Positions 30,501-40,931 of a stretch of DNA of 64,000 nucleotides are shown in pieces. The translations under genes were made by a program, and so were the position numbers. Source of the DNA: Vibrio sp. HB236076 (GTDB taxonomy: Bacteria; Pseudomonadota; Gammaproteobacteria; Enterobacterales; Vibrionaceae); NCBI RefSeq assembly GCF_040957575.1, contig NZ_CP162601.1, positions 2,790,001 through 2,854,000 of the forward strand, written 5' to 3'. The notes below the pieces were generated by a model. It was not told the origin of the DNA, ran no database searches, and saw only the letters and a program-made list of their open reading frames with translations. Numbering within the stretch: the first letter of the stretch is position 1; every line of letters starts with the position of its first letter.

Positions 30501-31625
30501 CGGCTCACCAGGTCTCATCATACGGTAGATTTCAACCAGCGCTGAAATGCGGTCTGTCGTGCTATCAATGCGTAGCGTGTCAGACATGTATGGGCCGTGG
30601 TCAAGATCGTTAGTAAAGAGCACTTCAAGCTTCTTGTGACCTGCTTGTGACAGGTTAGCGAGTGCTTCTAGGCTGATCTCTTGGTTTGCACCAACAATGA
30701 TTTCGCCTGTTGATTCGTTGATATAGTCTTTAGAAGACACTTTACCTACGATGTATTCAACAGGAACTTCGATGTGCTCAACACCGTCTTTTTCGAGCTG
30801 GCGAATGTGACGTGCAGTCACACGACGGCCTTGCTCAACGTAAACTTTACCGTTTGACTCGATGTCAAAAGACGCCGTTTCACCGCGAAGACGCTCAGGA
30901 ATTAACTCCATGTGTAGCATTTCGTCACGGACTTCAAAGTTTACTTTTTGGAAGAAGATATCGAGGATCTCTTCCGTAGTCTTACCTAAAGCGCGTAAAA
31001 TGATCGACGCTGGCAACTTACGACGGCGGTCAATACGTACGTATAGGTTATCCTTAGGATCGAACTCGAAATCGAGCCATGAACCACGGTAAGGAATAAT
31101 ACGTGCGTTATAAAGGACTTTACCTGAAGAATGGGTTTTACCCTTATCGCTGTCGAAGAACACGCCTGGGCTTCGGTGCAGCTGGGATACGATAACCCTC
31201 TCGGTACCATTGATTACGAAGGTACCATTGTCTGTCATGAGTGGAATCTCACCCATGTAGACTTCTTGTTCTTTAATGTCTTTTACAGTACCTGCTGGCG
31301 CGTCTTTATCAAACACAACCAAACGCAATTTAACGCGTAGGGGTTTTGAATAAGTTACACCACGAATTTGACATTCTTTAACATCAAAAACTGGCTCACC
31401 AAGACGGTAGCTAACGTATTGCAGCTCAGAATTGCCGTTGTAGCTCTGAATTGGAAATACAGAACGGAAAGCGGCTTCAAGACCGTATTGCCCTTCAGGA
31501 TCCTGTTCGATAAATTTGTCGAACGAATCGAGCTGGATCGATAGCAGGTATGGAATGTCCAAAACTTGTGGACGAGTACCAAAGTCCTTACGGATGCGCT
31601 TTTTCTCGGTATAAGAGTAAACCAT
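27597..31625 (-). CDS. rpoB: RNA polymerase beta subunit
   Basis: Catalytic subunit of core RNA polymerase; 1342 residues, the E. coli length. The rifampicin-binding cluster reads [19 protein letters not shown] and then [12 protein letters not shown], without any classical resistance substitution, so a rifampicin-sensitive form is inferred. The C-terminal [10 protein letters not shown] and the final [10 protein letters not shown] are intact. It is transcribed after rplL, with a 252-base spacer holding an attenuator-like hairpin. Confidence 0.99.
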   Translation of the reverse strand: MVYSYTEKKRIRKDFGTRPQVLDIPYLLSIQLDSFDKFIEQDPEGQYGLEAAFRSVFPIQSYNGNSELQYVSYRLGEPVFDVKECQIRGVTYSKPLRVKLRLVVFDKDAPAGTVKDIKEQEVYMGEIPLMTDNGTFVINGTERVIVSQLHRSPGVFFDSDKGKTHSSGKVLYNARIIPYRGSWLDFEFDPKDNLYVRIDRRRKLPASIILRALGKTTEEILDIFFQKVNFEVRDEMLHMELIPERLRGETASFDIESNGKVYVEQGRRVTARHIRQLEKDGVEHIEVPVEYIVGKVSSKDYINESTGEIIVGANQEISLEALANLSQAGHKKLEVLFTNDLDHGPYMSDTLRIDSTTDRISALVEIYRMMRPGEPPTKEAAEALFESLFFSEDRYDLSTVGRMKFNSSIEREDAQEQGTLDETDIVEVMRKLIAIRNGIGEVDDIDHLGNRRIRSVGEMAENQFRVGLVRVERAVKERLSLGDLDNIMPQDLINAKPISAAVKEFFGSSQLSQFMDQNNPLSEVTHKRRISALGPGGLTRERAGFEVRDVHVTHYGRLCPIETPEGPNIGLINSLSAFARCNEYGFLETPYRRVVDGVVTDEVDYLSAIQEGQFVIAQANAKLTEDGTFADELITARQKGESGLHPRDHVNYMDVATNQVVSIAASLIPFLEHDDANRALMGANMQRQAVPTLKADKPLVGTGIERNVAVDSGVTAVAKRGGVIQSVDASRIVVKVNEEELIPGEAGIDIYNLTKYTRSNQNTCINQRPCVMPGEPVSRGDVLADGPSTDLGELALGQNMRIAFMPWNGYNFEDSILVSERVVQEDRFTTIHIQELTCVARDTKLGSEEITADIPNVGESALSKLDESGIVYIGAEVKGGDILVGKVTPKGETQLTPEEKLLRAIFGEKASDVKDTSLRVPNSVSGTIIDVQVFTRDGVEKDKRALEIEQMQLKEAKKDLTEEFQILEGGLLARVRAVLIEGGYSEERLDSIERKKWLELTLEDDALQTQLEQLAEQWDELKADFDKKFETKRRKITQGDDLAPGVLKIVKVYLAVKRRIQPGDKMAGRHGNKGVISKINPVEDMPYDETGEPVDIVLNPLGVPSRMNIGQILEVHLGLAAKGIGNKINQMVKEQQELAKFREFLQKVYDSGNTRQVVDVAAMSDDEVRTLIKNLRGGLPVATPVFDGATEPEIKKLLKLADLPESGQLTLFDGRTGDAFERPVTVGYMYMLKLNHLVDDKMHARSTGSYSLVTQQPLGGKAQFGGQRFGEMEVWALEAYGAAYTLQEMLTVKSDDVNGRTKMYKNIVDGNHSMEPGMPESFNVLLKEIRSLGINIELEDEE

Positions 31626-31810
31626 GGGGTTCCTCAGCTCGCTGATAAGTGACCCAAACCACCCGATTTTTCAAGGTTGAAAAATACTACTGGGCAGTAA
31701 CTAAAACAGCTGTTTATCGGTAGTGTGTTTCAAACGCAAGCGAATGAAACGTTTTTTTGCATGAATACAGTGCGCTTAAACAGCGGCAAAAAACGCCTGT
31801 ACCCTACAGC

Positions 31811-31843
31811 GCAAAAAGGCCGGTGGTTATTTAACCACCAGCC
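31811..31843 (-). terminator. Attenuator-like hairpin between rplL and rpoB
   Basis: On the minus strand GGTGGTT/AACCACC, extended by GGC/GCC pairs after one mismatch, is followed by five T residues. E. coli has a partial terminator at the same place that sets the ratio of L7/L12 to beta subunit; the same role is inferred here. The rest of the 31626-31877 spacer shows no gene. Confidence 0.75.
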
Positions 31844-31877
31844 ATTAGCCTGGAAAGGCTAGGAAATCAAGTAATAA

Positions 31878-32246
31878 TTACTTAACTTCAACAGAAGCGC
31901 CTGCTTCTTCTAGTTGAGCTTTAAGAGCTTCCGCTTCTTCTTTCTCAATACCTTCTTTAAGAGGTGCTGGAGCGCCGTCAACTAGAGCTTTAGCTTCTTT
32001 AAGACCTAGGCCAGTTGCACCACGTACTGCTTTGATAACAGCAACTTTGTTACCGCCAGCAGCAGTTAGGATAACGTCGAACTCAGTTTGCTCAGCAGCA
32101 GCTTCACCAGCAGCAGCGCCGCCAGCTACAACAGCAGCAGCAGCAGAAACGCCGAATTTCTCTTCCATTGCTTCGATTAGTTCAACAACTTGCATTACAG
32201 ACATTTCTGCAACTGCGTCTAGGATTTGCTCGTTTGTAATAGACAT
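31878..32246 (-). CDS. rplL: Ribosomal protein L7/L12
   Basis: Stalk protein of the 50S subunit that recruits translation factors; present in several copies per ribosome. 122 residues. An N-terminal dimerisation helix, an Ala/Gly-rich hinge (about 35-50) and the C-terminal domain with [15 protein letters not shown] are visible. It lies 57 bases after rplJ; the high protein demand is consistent with the attenuator that follows. Confidence 0.98.
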   Translation of the reverse strand: MSITNEQILDAVAEMSVMQVVELIEAMEEKFGVSAAAAVVAGGAAAGEAAAEQTEFDVILTAAGGNKVAVIKAVRGATGLGLKEAKALVDGAPAPLKEGIEKEEAEALKAQLEEAGASVEVK

Positions 32247-32303
32247 AACAATTCTCTTTTAAGTCAACAATAAGTTTAATTAGCAACCAGTAAAAAGCAA
32301 GCC

Positions 32304-32795
32304 TTACGCTGCTTCTTCTTTTTGGTCGCGAACAGCAGCGATAGTACGTACCAGCTTGCCAGCAGAAGCTTCTTTCATGCACATCATTAGGCGTGCAATT
32401 GCTTCGTCGTAAGTTGGTAGTGTTGCTAGTACTTCAGGGTCAGTAAGTACGCCTTCGAAAGCTGCAGCTTTGATTTCAAATTTTTGGTTCTCTTTAGCGA
32501 AGTCTTTGAAAAGACGCGCCGCGGCACCTGGGTGCTCGTTAGAGAATGCGATCAATGTAGGACCAGTGAAAGTGTCAGTTAGACACTCATAGCTAGTACC
32601 TTCAACCGCACGGCGTGCTAGTGTGTTACGAACAACTTTCAAGTAAACACCCGCTTCACGCGCTTGTTTACGTAGAGAAGTCATTGCGCCAACTTCAACG
32701 CCACGAGAATCAGCTACAACTGCAGAAAGTGCATCACCGGCCGCTTCGTTGACTTCAGCAACAATTGCTTTTTTGTCTTGAAGGTTTAAAGCCAT
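32304..32795 (-). CDS. rplJ: Ribosomal protein L10
   Basis: Base of the L7/L12 stalk, binding 23S rRNA and the L12 dimers. 163 residues, starting [19 protein letters not shown]. The C-terminal helix binds L12. In E. coli the L10-L12 complex represses its own leader; a conserved leader is present here (32796-33010). It is the first gene behind the rplJ promoter. Confidence 0.98.
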   Translation of the reverse strand: MALNLQDKKAIVAEVNEAAGDALSAVVADSRGVEVGAMTSLRKQAREAGVYLKVVRNTLARRAVEGTSYECLTDTFTGPTLIAFSNEHPGAAARLFKDFAKENQKFEIKAAAFEGVLTDPEVLATLPTYDEAIARLMMCMKEASAGKLVRTIAAVRDQKEEAA

Positions 32796-33010
32796 CTGGA
32801 TTTACTCCTGGTTGTTGTTACACCACTCACCGCAACAAGCAGTGAGAGCTATTGAGGTGCATTCCCAGAAGAAAGGTATAAAAATAGAGCTTTCTGTCAG
32901 TTCGGGCACCATCTACGTAGGAGATTAAGCTTAGCGAAAAGCCAGCACCTACGGTCTTGGACGGAGACTGCTTAGTCATAAATGACACAGCCCCAACCAC
33001 AAATATTAGG
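32796..33010 (-). promoter_or_regulatory. rplJ leader (L10 autoregulatory mRNA leader)
   Basis: About 215 bases between the predicted rplJ transcription start and the rplJ ATG. The stretches ATGACTAAGCAGTCTCCGTC and CAAGACCGTAGGTG strongly resemble the E. coli L10 leader, where L10-(L12)4 binds to repress translation. The 62-codon open reading inside it is not considered a gene. Recognition is from memory of the E. coli leader, so the exact structural boundaries are not given. Confidence 0.75.
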
Positions 33011-33044
33011 CGCAAAATTATACACTATTTTCGCGCCTAATCAA
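33006..33044 (-). promoter_or_regulatory. rplJ promoter embedded in a palindrome
   Basis: Minus strand: TTGATT (33044-33039), 16-base spacer, TATAAT (33022-33017). The -35 begins 5 bases after the rplA stop codon. The spacer and the region just after the -10 form an interrupted palindrome (TTAGGCGC arms), the same layout as upstream of rplK. Confidence 0.8.
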
Positions 33045-33049
33045 ATCTT

Positions 33050-33751
33050 TTACGCTTGAGTGTTCAGAGAACCCTGATCCACAGAAACGCCAGCACCCAT
33101 CGTTGTAGAGATGCTGATTTTCTTCAGGAAAACACCTTTCGCTGAAGACGGCTTCGCTTTCTTAAGCGCAACGAGAAGAGCTTCTAAGTTCTCTTGTAGT
33201 TGGTTTGCTTCGAAAGACACTTTACCGATGGTAGTGTGTACGATGCCGTTTTTGTCGTTACGGTAACGAACCTGACCAGCTTTCGCGTTTTTAACCGCTT
33301 CAGCAACGTTAGGCGTTACAGTACCAACTTTCGGGTTTGGCATAAGACCACGAGGACCAAGGATGGTACCTAGTTGACCGACAACGCGCATTGCATCTGG
33401 AGAAGCAACAACAACGTCAAAGTTCATTTCGCCTTTTTTCACTTGCTCAGCAAGATCTTCCATACCCACTAGGTCAGCGCCAGCTTCTTTAGCTGCTTCA
33501 GCGTTAGCACCTTGAGTGAACACTGCAACGCGGATTTCACGACCAGTACCGTGCGGTAGTACAGTTGCACCACGAACGTTTTGGTCAGATTTACGAGCGT
33601 CGATACCTAGGTTAACAGCAACGTCAACAGACTCAACGAATTTAGCAGTAGCCAGTTCTTTAAGAAGAGCAACCGCTTCGTTGATTTCGTATTCTTTAGT
33701 TACATCCACTTTTTCGCGGATAGTGCGCATACGCTTAGTTAGTTTTGCCAT
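33050..33751 (-). CDS. rplA: Ribosomal protein L1
   Basis: Binds 23S rRNA at the exit-side stalk and, in E. coli, represses the rplKA mRNA. 233 residues. Conserved blocks include the ATVLPHGTG segment and [15 protein letters not shown]. It starts four bases after the rplK stop, so the two are translationally coupled. The palindromic rplJ promoter immediately follows the stop codon. Confidence 0.98.
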   Translation of the reverse strand: MAKLTKRMRTIREKVDVTKEYEINEAVALLKELATAKFVESVDVAVNLGIDARKSDQNVRGATVLPHGTGREIRVAVFTQGANAEAAKEAGADLVGMEDLAEQVKKGEMNFDVVVASPDAMRVVGQLGTILGPRGLMPNPKVGTVTPNVAEAVKNAKAGQVRYRNDKNGIVHTTIGKVSFEANQLQENLEALLVALKKAKPSSAKGVFLKKISISTTMGAGVSVDQGSLNTQA

Positions 33752-33755
33752 GATC

Positions 33756-34184
33756 TTAACCCTCTACCACTAGGCCCATTGAACGAGCAGTACCAGCGAT
33801 AGAACGTTTCATCGCTTCGATGTCAGCACCAGTCATATCAGCAGCTTTAGTTTCTGCGATTTCTTGGATTTGAGCATCCGTTACAGTACCCACTTTTTCA
33901 GAGTTAGGACGGCCTGAACCAGACTTGATGCCTGCAGCTTTCTTAAGTAGAACGGCTGCCGGTGGCGTCTTAGTTACAAACGTGAAAGAACGGTCGTTGT
34001 ATACAGTGATAACAACTGGTGTTGGTAGACCTTTCTCGATAGATTCTGTTTTTGCGTTGAACGCTTTACAGAATTCCATGATGTTCACACCGTGTTGACC
34101 TAGAGCAGGACCAACTGGTGGACTTGGGTTTGCCATACCCGCTGCAACTTGCAGCTTGATATAAGCTTCAACTTTCTTAGCCAT
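33756..34184 (-). CDS. rplK: Ribosomal protein L11
   Basis: Part of the GTPase-associated centre of the 50S subunit and needed for RelA activation. 142 residues, starting [30 protein letters not shown]. It is the substrate of the PrmA methyltransferase also encoded in this window. First gene behind the rplK promoter at 34263-34300, forming the rplK-rplA unit. Confidence 0.98.
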   Translation of the reverse strand: MAKKVEAYIKLQVAAGMANPSPPVGPALGQHGVNIMEFCKAFNAKTESIEKGLPTPVVITVYNDRSFTFVTKTPPAAVLLKKAAGIKSGSGRPNSEKVGTVTDAQIQEIAETKAADMTGADIEAMKRSIAGTARSMGLVVEG

Positions 34185-34262
34185 GATATTTCCTAAGTTC
34201 TGGGTTCAAACGCTAATCGACTGATCAGCTCCCCGCTTGCTTTTTAATAAAGACCTGTAAAA

Positions 34263-34300
34263 AGGCGCGAAATTATAGCTATATTTCGCGCCTCAAACAA
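34263..34300 (-). promoter_or_regulatory. rplK promoter embedded in a palindrome / terminator
   Basis: Minus strand: TTGTTT (34300-34295), 17-base spacer, TATAAT (34277-34272), a near-ideal sigma-70 promoter. Perfect 11-base arms AGGCGCGAAAT/ATTTCGCGCCT (34263-34273 and 34283-34293) overlap the spacer and the -10, followed by TTTTT. The same DNA can therefore be an intrinsic terminator for nusG transcripts and the promoter of rplKA. Confidence 0.82.
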
Positions 34301-34318
34301 GCCCTAAAAGGTGTTTTT

Positions 34319-34867
34319 TTAATCAAGTTTTTCGACTTGACCAAACTCCAATTCAACCGGCGTTGCACGACCGAAGATAGAGACAGACACTTTCAAGCGA
34401 CTCTTCTCGTAATCGACTTCTTCAACCGTACCGTTAAAGTCAGCAAATGGGCCATCGTTAACACGAACCACTTCACCGGCTTCAAACATCGTTTTAGGAC
34501 GCGGTGCTTCGCTGGCTTTCTCAAGACGGTTAAGAATCGCATCCGCTTCTTTGTCGGAAATTGGAGCTGGACGATCAGAGGTACCACCGATGAAGCCCAT
34601 CACACGTGGAACGCTACGCACTAAGTGCCATGATTCATCATTCATCAGCATCTGGACTAGCACATAACCTGGGAAGAATTTGCGCTCGCTTTTGCGGCGT
34701 TGACCTGCTCGCATTTCGACCACTTCTTCAGTCGGCACCAATACTTCGCCAAACAATTCTTCCATACCGTGCATTTTGATATGCTCACGTAAAGATTGAG
34801 CAACGCGCGCTTCAAAGCCAGAGAAGGCTTGAACGACGTACCAGCGTTTTTTTGGAGCTTCACTCAT
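34319..34867 (-). CDS. nusG: Transcription antitermination factor NusG
   Basis: Binds RNA polymerase, increases processivity, and links it to Rho or to the ribosome. 182 residues (E. coli 181). The NGN domain starts [14 protein letters not shown], and the C-terminal KOW domain contains [19 protein letters not shown]. Twelve bases after secE, the conserved secE-nusG pair. The transcript probably ends, at least in part, at the palindrome before rplK. Confidence 0.98.
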   Translation of the reverse strand: MSEAPKKRWYVVQAFSGFEARVAQSLREHIKMHGMEELFGEVLVPTEEVVEMRAGQRRKSERKFFPGYVLVQMLMNDESWHLVRSVPRVMGFIGGTSDRPAPISDKEADAILNRLEKASEAPRPKTMFEAGEVVRVNDGPFADFNGTVEEVDYEKSRLKVSVSIFGRATPVELEFGQVEKLD

Positions 34868-34879
34868 GAAAATATACCT

Positions 34880-35263
34880 CTATACTCCGGTTGCTAGAGA
34901 CACTAGACGGACCATGATGCCGTCAATACCCCAAAGAACCAAAGACATTACAATACTTACAGCCAAAACGATTAAAGTAGTTTGTACCGTTTCTTGACGA
35001 GTTGGCCAAACAACTTTACGCACTTCAGTACGTGCTTCACGGGCAAAGCTAATCGCGTCTTTACCTTTTGTCGTTGTCGCTGCAATACCGAGTGCAGCAG
35101 CAACAAGAACCACAACACCTGCCGTACGAACGACTACATTAAATTCCCCGTTAAAATACGAGTTACCCACAACAGCGACTGCCAACAAAACGAATGTTAC
35201 GATCCATTTTGCGATATCAGCAGTTTTTGAGCCATCAGGGGTTTCAGCATGATTTGCTTTCAT
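34880..35263 (-). CDS. secE: Preprotein translocase subunit SecE
   Basis: Small subunit of the SecYEG translocon in the inner membrane. 127 residues with three membrane segments (about 20-40, 45-65 and 93-120), as in E. coli. The conserved amphipathic stretch before the third helix reads ARTEVRKVVWPTRQET. It is separated from tuf by a strong terminator, so it needs its own promoter in 35264-35452; I found no convincing one. Confidence 0.96.
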   Translation of the reverse strand: MKANHAETPDGSKTADIAKWIVTFVLLAVAVVGNSYFNGEFNVVVRTAGVVVLVAAALGIAATTTKGKDAISFAREARTEVRKVVWPTRQETVQTTLIVLAVSIVMSLVLWGIDGIMVRLVSLATGV

Positions 35264-35452
35264 AAAACCAACCTGTCATAAGTCTAACTATAGACGACAA
35301 TAACCCCGCTGTTGCAGGGCAAAAATCCATTTCATTGACTAATTTGCATCAATGAGCGCTTTATTTGGTTAACCAAAGACAATTTAACCAAATAATTTCT
35401 TTGCTTAGATGCCAATTGGATAATAAACCAACAAAATCATTCTTCAGCGCAG

Positions 35453-35480
35453 AAAAAGGGCATCAAATGATGCCCTTTTT
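35453..35480 (-). terminator. Intrinsic terminator of the tRNA-tuf operon
   Basis: A perfect 13-base-pair stem AAAAAGGGCATCA/TGATGCCCTTTTT with an AA loop, 19 bases after the tuf stop. Confidence 0.93.
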
Positions 35481-35499
35481 ACTAGTGTGTAGTCAATGA

Positions 35500-36684
35500 T
35501 TAATCAAAGATCTTAGCAACAACACCAGCACCTACTGTACGGCCGCCTTCACGGATCGCGAAACGAAGACCTTCGTCCATTGCGATTGGTGCGATTAGCT
35601 CTACAGTCATTTGTACGTTGTCGCCAGGCATTACCATTTCTACGCCGTCAGGTAGCTGGATGTCACCAGTTACGTCTGTAGTACGGAAGTAGAACTGTGG
35701 ACGGTAGCCTTTGAAGAATGGCGTGTGACGACCACCTTCATCTTTAGACAGTACGTATACTTCTGATTCGAATTTAGTGTGAGGAGTGATTGAGCCTGGC
35801 TTAGCAAGTACTTGACCACGTTCTACGTCATCACGCTTAGTACCACGTAGTAGTGCACCAACGTTCTCACCTGCACGACCTTCGTCAAGCAGTTTACGGA
35901 ACATTTCAACACCAGTACAAGTTGTTGTTGTTGTATCTTTGATACCTACGATGGCAACTTCGTCACCAACAGTTAGGATACCGCGCTCGATACGACCTGT
36001 TACTACAGTACCACGACCTTGGATTGAGAATACGTCTTCAATCGGCATTAGGAATGGTTGATCTACCGCACGCTCTGGCTCTGGGATGTACTCGTCAAGT
36101 GCTGTTGCAAGCTCAACAATTTTCTCTTCCCATTGCGCTTCACCGTTTAGTGCGCCAAGAGCAGAACCTTGGATAACTGGTAGGTCATCACCTGGGAAGT
36201 CGTACTCAGAAAGAAGTTCACGTACTTCCATTTCTACTAGTTCTAGTAGCTCTTCGTCATCAACCATGTCACATTTGTTCATGAATACGATGATGTAAGG
36301 GATACCAACCTGACGGCCTAGTAGGATGTGCTCACGAGTTTGTGGCATTGGACCATCTGTTGCAGCAACAACTAGGATACCACCGTCCATTTGCGCAGCA
36401 CCTGTGATCATGTTCTTAACATAATCCGCGTGTCCTGGGCAGTCTACGTGTGCGTAGTGACGAGTTGGAGTGTCGTACTCAACGTGTGAAGTTGCGATAG
36501 TGATACCGCGCTCACGCTCTTCAGGAGCATTGTCGATTGACGCGAAGTCACGTGCTGAACCGCCGTAAGTTTTAGACAGTACAGTACAGATTGCTGCAGT
36601 TAGAGTTGTTTTACCGTGGTCAACGTGGCCGATAGTACCAACGTTTACGTGCGGTTTCGTACGTTCAAATTTTTCTTTAGACAT
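35500..36684 (-). CDS. tuf: Elongation factor Tu
   Basis: GTPase that delivers aminoacyl-tRNA to the ribosome. 394 residues from the ATG at 36684; a 16-codon upstream extension is open but not conserved. The G motifs [18 protein letters not shown] and NKCDMVD are intact. It follows four tRNA genes, matching the E. coli thrU-tyrU-glyT-thrT-tufB arrangement, so this is the tufB-type copy. A second tuf copy elsewhere in the genome is likely but cannot be seen here. Confidence 0.98.
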   Translation of the reverse strand: MSKEKFERTKPHVNVGTIGHVDHGKTTLTAAICTVLSKTYGGSARDFASIDNAPEERERGITIATSHVEYDTPTRHYAHVDCPGHADYVKNMITGAAQMDGGILVVAATDGPMPQTREHILLGRQVGIPYIIVFMNKCDMVDDEELLELVEMEVRELLSEYDFPGDDLPVIQGSALGALNGEAQWEEKIVELATALDEYIPEPERAVDQPFLMPIEDVFSIQGRGTVVTGRIERGILTVGDEVAIVGIKDTTTTTCTGVEMFRKLLDEGRAGENVGALLRGTKRDDVERGQVLAKPGSITPHTKFESEVYVLSKDEGGRHTPFFKGYRPQFYFRTTDVTGDIQLPDGVEMVMPGDNVQMTVELIAPIAMDEGLRFAIREGGRTVGAGVVAKIFD

Positions 36685-36780
36685 GACTTGTCCCTCTAGG
36701 TACGGATTTAGGTGGCTTTGATGACCACGCAACCAAATAAATTTTTTGGTAATTTACATCTATAGGAAATAGCTTAGGAC

Positions 36781-36856
<76 letters not shown>

Positions 36857-36869
36857 ACTCTAAAAGAGT

Positions 36870-36944
<75 letters not shown>

Positions 36945-36979
36945 AACACGTAACTCAGAGAGCTATTTCCTAAAGAATA

Positions 36980-37064
<85 letters not shown>

Positions 37065-37098
37065 AAAAATTTCATCCATTTTCACTACTTGGAGAAAA

Positions 37099-37174
<76 letters not shown>

Positions 37175-37187
37175 ATAAGTGGTGCGA

Positions 37188-37216
37188 ATTCTATTGAATG
37201 ATTTTCTTCCTTGCAA
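37188..37216 (-). promoter_or_regulatory. Promoter of the tRNA-tuf operon
   Basis: Minus strand: TTGCAA (37216-37211), 17-base spacer, TAGAAT (37193-37188), 14 bases before the first tRNA. Long A- and T-tracts just upstream (37220-37255) could act as an UP element, as expected for a stable-RNA promoter. Confidence 0.8.
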
Positions 37217-37360
37217 TAGAAAAATCAAAAAAAATCGTTTTTTTTCGATTTTCGACGCCAAGTGCTGACTTTTTAATCACGACGATGTTTTTATCTCTCA
37301 ATTCCTCGGTTAGGGATTTGCTTTACGCTCGCCATACGGTATGTTCAACCTCTTGTTTAT

Positions 37361-38302
37361 ATGTCGTTGAGTACTTCCATGAGTCCTTTTTTACAATTTA
37401 ATCGAGAAAAGTGGTCACAATTGCGCAATTCGGTTCCCATGACGCTCTCAGAAGACGACCTTAAAGCGCTCCAAGGCATCAACGACAAACTCACCATGCA
37501 AGAAGCGGTAGAAATCTACCTGCCTCTTTCGCGCTTATTAAACCTTTATGTCGCCGCACGGCAAAGCCGCAACAGTGTGCTGCAGCAGTTTTTGCACAAC
37601 GAAGAGCACGCGCCGCCCTTTGTGATTGGCATTGCCGGCAGTGTTGCGGTTGGTAAAAGCACCACCGCCCGCCTATTGCGAGAGTTGTTGTCGCGCTGGG
37701 AAAACCACCCCAAAGTCGAGCTGGTCACGACTGATGGTTTTCTATACCCCAATGCGACCTTATTAGAGAAAGGCTTGATGGGAAAAAAGGGCTTCCCTGA
37801 GTCCTATGACACCAAGCGTCTACTCAGCTTTGTCTCTGATGTCAAAGCGGGTAAACCCAATGTGACCGCTCCGGTTTATTCCCATTTAACCTATGACATC
37901 ACCGATGAAATCAAAGTGGTCGACCGCCCTGATGTGGTGATTTTAGAAGGCCTTAATGTTTTACAGACCGGGGCGAATTACCCTCAAGACCCATGTCGCA
38001 CTTTTGTCTCTGACTTTTTGGACTTTTCCATTTACGTCGATGCCGAGACCTCGCTCATCAAACAGTGGTACATCGAGCGATTTATGGCTTTTCGACAAGG
38101 GGCTTTTGCCAAGCCAGGGTCTTACTTTAGTCACTACACCAAGCTCACGGCCGAACAGGCATGCAAAAAAGCTTCGGTGATTTGGGACAGTATTAACGGC
38201 CTGAACTTACAACAAAATATTCTACCTACCCGAGACAGAGCCCATTTGATCCTCACCAAAGGCGAGAACCACATGGTCAAAGAGGTCGGGTTGCGAAAAT
38301 AA
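37361..38302 (+). CDS. coaA: Pantothenate kinase (type I)
   Basis: Phosphorylates pantothenate, the controlling step of coenzyme A synthesis. 313 residues from 37361; the ATG at 37379 ([12 protein letters not shown]) is an alternative start, and neither has a strong ribosome-binding site. The P-loop GSVAVGKST and the blocks [18 protein letters not shown] and [13 protein letters not shown] are typical of the prokaryotic type I enzyme. It converges with birA, leaving only 23 bases between the stops. The coaA-birA-murB cluster is the same as in E. coli. Confidence 0.96.
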   Translation: MSLSTSMSPFLQFNREKWSQLRNSVPMTLSEDDLKALQGINDKLTMQEAVEIYLPLSRLLNLYVAARQSRNSVLQQFLHNEEHAPPFVIGIAGSVAVGKSTTARLLRELLSRWENHPKVELVTTDGFLYPNATLLEKGLMGKKGFPESYDTKRLLSFVSDVKAGKPNVTAPVYSHLTYDITDEIKVVDRPDVVILEGLNVLQTGANYPQDPCRTFVSDFLDFSIYVDAETSLIKQWYIERFMAFRQGAFAKPGSYFSHYTKLTAEQACKKASVIWDSINGLNLQQNILPTRDRAHLILTKGENHMVKEVGLRK

Positions 38303-38325
38303 CCCACCCAATGTGTTATAAACGC

Positions 38326-39291
38326 TCAGTCTGTACCTCGCATCGAAATTTCACCGCCAAAAAAGGCCTGCGTACCTTGGTCGTTTTCTAACAACACGGC
38401 GCCTTGTTCATTAATGCCTTTCATGACGCCGTGGTGCTGCTGCTCTCCGATAATTAAACGCACTGGTCGCCCTAGGTAATTGTCTAATCGCTGCCAACGC
38501 GCTAAAAATGCACCAAGACCAGACGTTTCGTATTCGACTAAGGTTTGATGCCATGACTCGATCAACGCACTGGCCAATTGATTGCGATCAATCCTGCGCC
38601 CCGGAACTATCTCTTCAATACAGCTCCAAGGCTGGGTAATCGCTTGGCTGTCTTGTTCACTGATCGCGATGTTCATACCCATGCCAATCACGACATCGGC
38701 AACCCCGCCGGTTTGCCCGCTCAATTCCACTAATACGCCAGCCAACTTTTTATCTTGATAATAGAGATCGTTTGGCCATTTTAACTTTACGCCGTGAATA
38801 TCGAGTTTTTCCAATGCTTCAACCGTGGCAATACCAATGGCTAAACTTAACCCCATCGCCGCGCCCAACCCCGCCGATAAGTTCCAATACATCGACAAAT
38901 AGAGGTTTTGGCCAAATGGAGACACCCATTTTCGTCCGCGACGACCTCGACCGGCAGATTGGTATTCCGCCAGGCAAACGCGGCCTTGTTCAAGCTCTGT
39001 TAACTGCTCCATCAAATACTGATTCGTTGAGTCAATCTCAGCAAACACGTCCACACGGCCAAAGCGGGAAACAATTTTCTCACTATCGAGCAATTGCAAT
39101 GGCTTCTCCAAGCAATACCCCTTGCCTTGTACGCGATAAATGTCCAATCCCCAAGCTCTTAAGCTCTTGATGTGTTTCGCTACCGCAGCTCGCGAAATAC
39201 CCAAGTCCTCACCAAGCGCTTCGCCCGAGTGAAACTGACCATCAGCGATGCGTTGTAAAATAGCCAACTTAGTCGTCGGTGTTTTGCTCAT
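38326..39291 (-). CDS. birA: Biotin-protein ligase / biotin operon repressor
   Basis: Attaches biotin to AccB (encoded at 4395) and can repress biotin synthesis genes. 321 residues, the E. coli length. The N-terminal winged helix (about 15-60, SGEALGEDLGISRAAVAKHIK) is retained, so it is the bifunctional form. The catalytic loop GRGRRGRKW and KWPNDLYY follow. The ATG at 39291 overlaps the murB stop (ATGA), which decides the start over a six-codon longer option. Confidence 0.96.
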   Translation of the reverse strand: MSKTPTTKLAILQRIADGQFHSGEALGEDLGISRAAVAKHIKSLRAWGLDIYRVQGKGYCLEKPLQLLDSEKIVSRFGRVDVFAEIDSTNQYLMEQLTELEQGRVCLAEYQSAGRGRRGRKWVSPFGQNLYLSMYWNLSAGLGAAMGLSLAIGIATVEALEKLDIHGVKLKWPNDLYYQDKKLAGVLVELSGQTGGVADVVIGMGMNIAISEQDSQAITQPWSCIEEIVPGRRIDRNQLASALIESWHQTLVEYETSGLGAFLARWQRLDNYLGRPVRLIIGEQQHHGVMKGINEQGAVLLENDQGTQAFFGGEISMRGTD

Positions 39292-40334
39292 GACCGTTCC
39301 TCCAGACATGTTGTCAAATTCGTTTCCCCTTGCGCAGCCATGAAGCGAACTTCGTGCTCTAACACGACGTTAAAACGCTGGCGGACCGCTTCAACGACCT
39401 TAGCGGCCAACCCGAGTACATCCTGTGGTGTGGCTTGGTTGGCATTGATAAGCACCAACGCTTGATGCTCGTGCACTTTGGCACCACCACAACATTGCCC
39501 TTTTAAGCCACATTGATCAATCAACCACCCGGCGGCAAGTTTTACCCCATCCGACACAGGATACCCGACGATACCAGGGTGGGTTTGCTGCAGTAGCTGC
39601 CATTGTTCTAATGCCACCACTGGGTTTTTAAAAAAGCTCCCAGCATTGCCTATCTGCTGTGGATCGGGCAATTTCTGCTGGCGCGTTTCACAAACTGCGC
39701 TAAAAACGTCTTGAGCGGTGGTGGTCTCGGCATTCAAACCTTGCAAAGGCCCATAACCGAGTTCAGCTTGCCAAGGTTTTGGAAGGAACAAACCAACCGC
39801 CACAATCACGACCTTTCCCAACAGTTCGCGTTTAAAAATGGAATCGCGATACCCAAACTGACACGCCTTGGCAGTCAAACGTCGAACGCATTGCGCGTCG
39901 AGATCGTAAACATCGACATAATGACAAAAGTCGTTTAACTCTCGGCCATATGCGCCGATGTTTTGAATCGGAGCGGAGCCAACACAACCCGGAATCATCG
40001 CCAAGTTTTCGAGCCCAGGCATATCTTGTTCTAAAGTCCACGCGACAAAACTTGGCCAGTCTTCTCCGGCGCCGACATGCAATGAGTACCCTTGCACTTG
40101 TGACTCAACCTCAATACCGGTAATGCGATTGACGATCACCACCCCGGCAAAGTCTTCGGTAAATAATAAATTGCTGCCTCTACCTATGACTAACTTGGGC
40201 AAATCGCGAAACTCGGGTGACAAATAGACCGACTGAATCTCTTCAACCGAGGTCACTTCGACCAAATAACGACAAGATACCGGCAGACCAAAAGTATGGT
40301 ACGCGGTTAAAGAAACATTGCTTTGAATTTGCAT
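39288..40334 (-). CDS. murB: UDP-N-acetylenolpyruvoylglucosamine reductase
   Basis: FAD- and NADPH-dependent reduction forming UDP-MurNAc in peptidoglycan synthesis. 348 residues, type I MurB. It begins with the usual TAYHTFGL segment and has the FAD-binding IGRGSNLLF, IPGCVGSAPIQNIGAYG and GNAGSFFKNPVV with the catalytic serine. The last bases overlap birA (ATGA), so the two are translationally coupled. It diverges from a GNAT gene. Confidence 0.97.
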   Translation of the reverse strand: MQIQSNVSLTAYHTFGLPVSCRYLVEVTSVEEIQSVYLSPEFRDLPKLVIGRGSNLLFTEDFAGVVIVNRITGIEVESQVQGYSLHVGAGEDWPSFVAWTLEQDMPGLENLAMIPGCVGSAPIQNIGAYGRELNDFCHYVDVYDLDAQCVRRLTAKACQFGYRDSIFKRELLGKVVIVAVGLFLPKPWQAELGYGPLQGLNAETTTAQDVFSAVCETRQQKLPDPQQIGNAGSFFKNPVVALEQWQLLQQTHPGIVGYPVSDGVKLAAGWLIDQCGLKGQCCGGAKVHEHQALVLINANQATPQDVLGLAAKVVEAVRQRFNVVLEHEVRFMAAQGETNLTTCLEERS

Positions 40335-40414
40335 GCTGGGCTCGACTTCTTCTAAACTGTTTTACATTCTACATGACTGGCTCAGATTTCGCAGTGACGT
40401 TACCAACAAGCTCA

Positions 40415-40861
40415 ATGCTCGACAAGATAAACATTCGCCAACTAGACGCGATTCGTCTACCACTTGTTAAAAAGCTCTACAAGCAACACTATCCAAGTGC
40501 TAAGCCCAAATCTGATGAAACCATTTATACCCTAGAGCATCAAAAGCAAATCATCGCGACGTTACGGCTAAGAACCATCGGTCAGTACCGCTTGATGACT
40601 GGCATGCTGGTTTTACCAACATACCGTCAGCAAGGCGTAGGGGGAGCGCTATTAACGTATTGTAAAGAAAATGTCTTTCAAGCGGGTGACTACTGCTTTG
40701 CTTTAAATCACTTAGGCGATTATTATCAACGATATGGTTTTAAGATCGGCGCAGTAGAATCACTGCCCAACGATCTGCGTACTTTACTGCTCAGGTATAC
40801 TGGAACGGGTAAAGACTTGATCCCAATGTCATTTGAAAAAAATAGCAATGGCAGCAATTAA
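40415..40861 (+). CDS. GNAT family N-acetyltransferase
   Basis: Small acetyltransferase of unknown substrate, 148 residues from the ATG at 40415 (MLDKINIRQLD). Starts at 40373 or further upstream, overlapping murB, are open but less likely; none has a good ribosome-binding site. The acetyl-CoA-binding motif A is LVLPTYRQQGVGGALL (RxxGxG type), followed by CFALNHLGDYYQRYGF. It lies between murB and pssA with a 70-base gap to pssA. The frame is solid; the function is not assignable further. Confidence 0.8.
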   Translation: MLDKINIRQLDAIRLPLVKKLYKQHYPSAKPKSDETIYTLEHQKQIIATLRLRTIGQYRLMTGMLVLPTYRQQGVGGALLTYCKENVFQAGDYCFALNHLGDYYQRYGFKIGAVESLPNDLRTLLLRYTGTGKDLIPMSFEKNSNGSN

Positions 40862-40931
40862 TGCGTCTCGAGCGGATTTTTGATAATATTGCTCGTTTGC
40901 GCATTGCAGGTAGATAAGGTTAACACATCAT

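Noticed and set aside
32827..33015. 62-codon open reading between rplA and rplJ
   Set aside because: It covers the conserved L10 mRNA leader, whose sequence conservation is explained by RNA structure.
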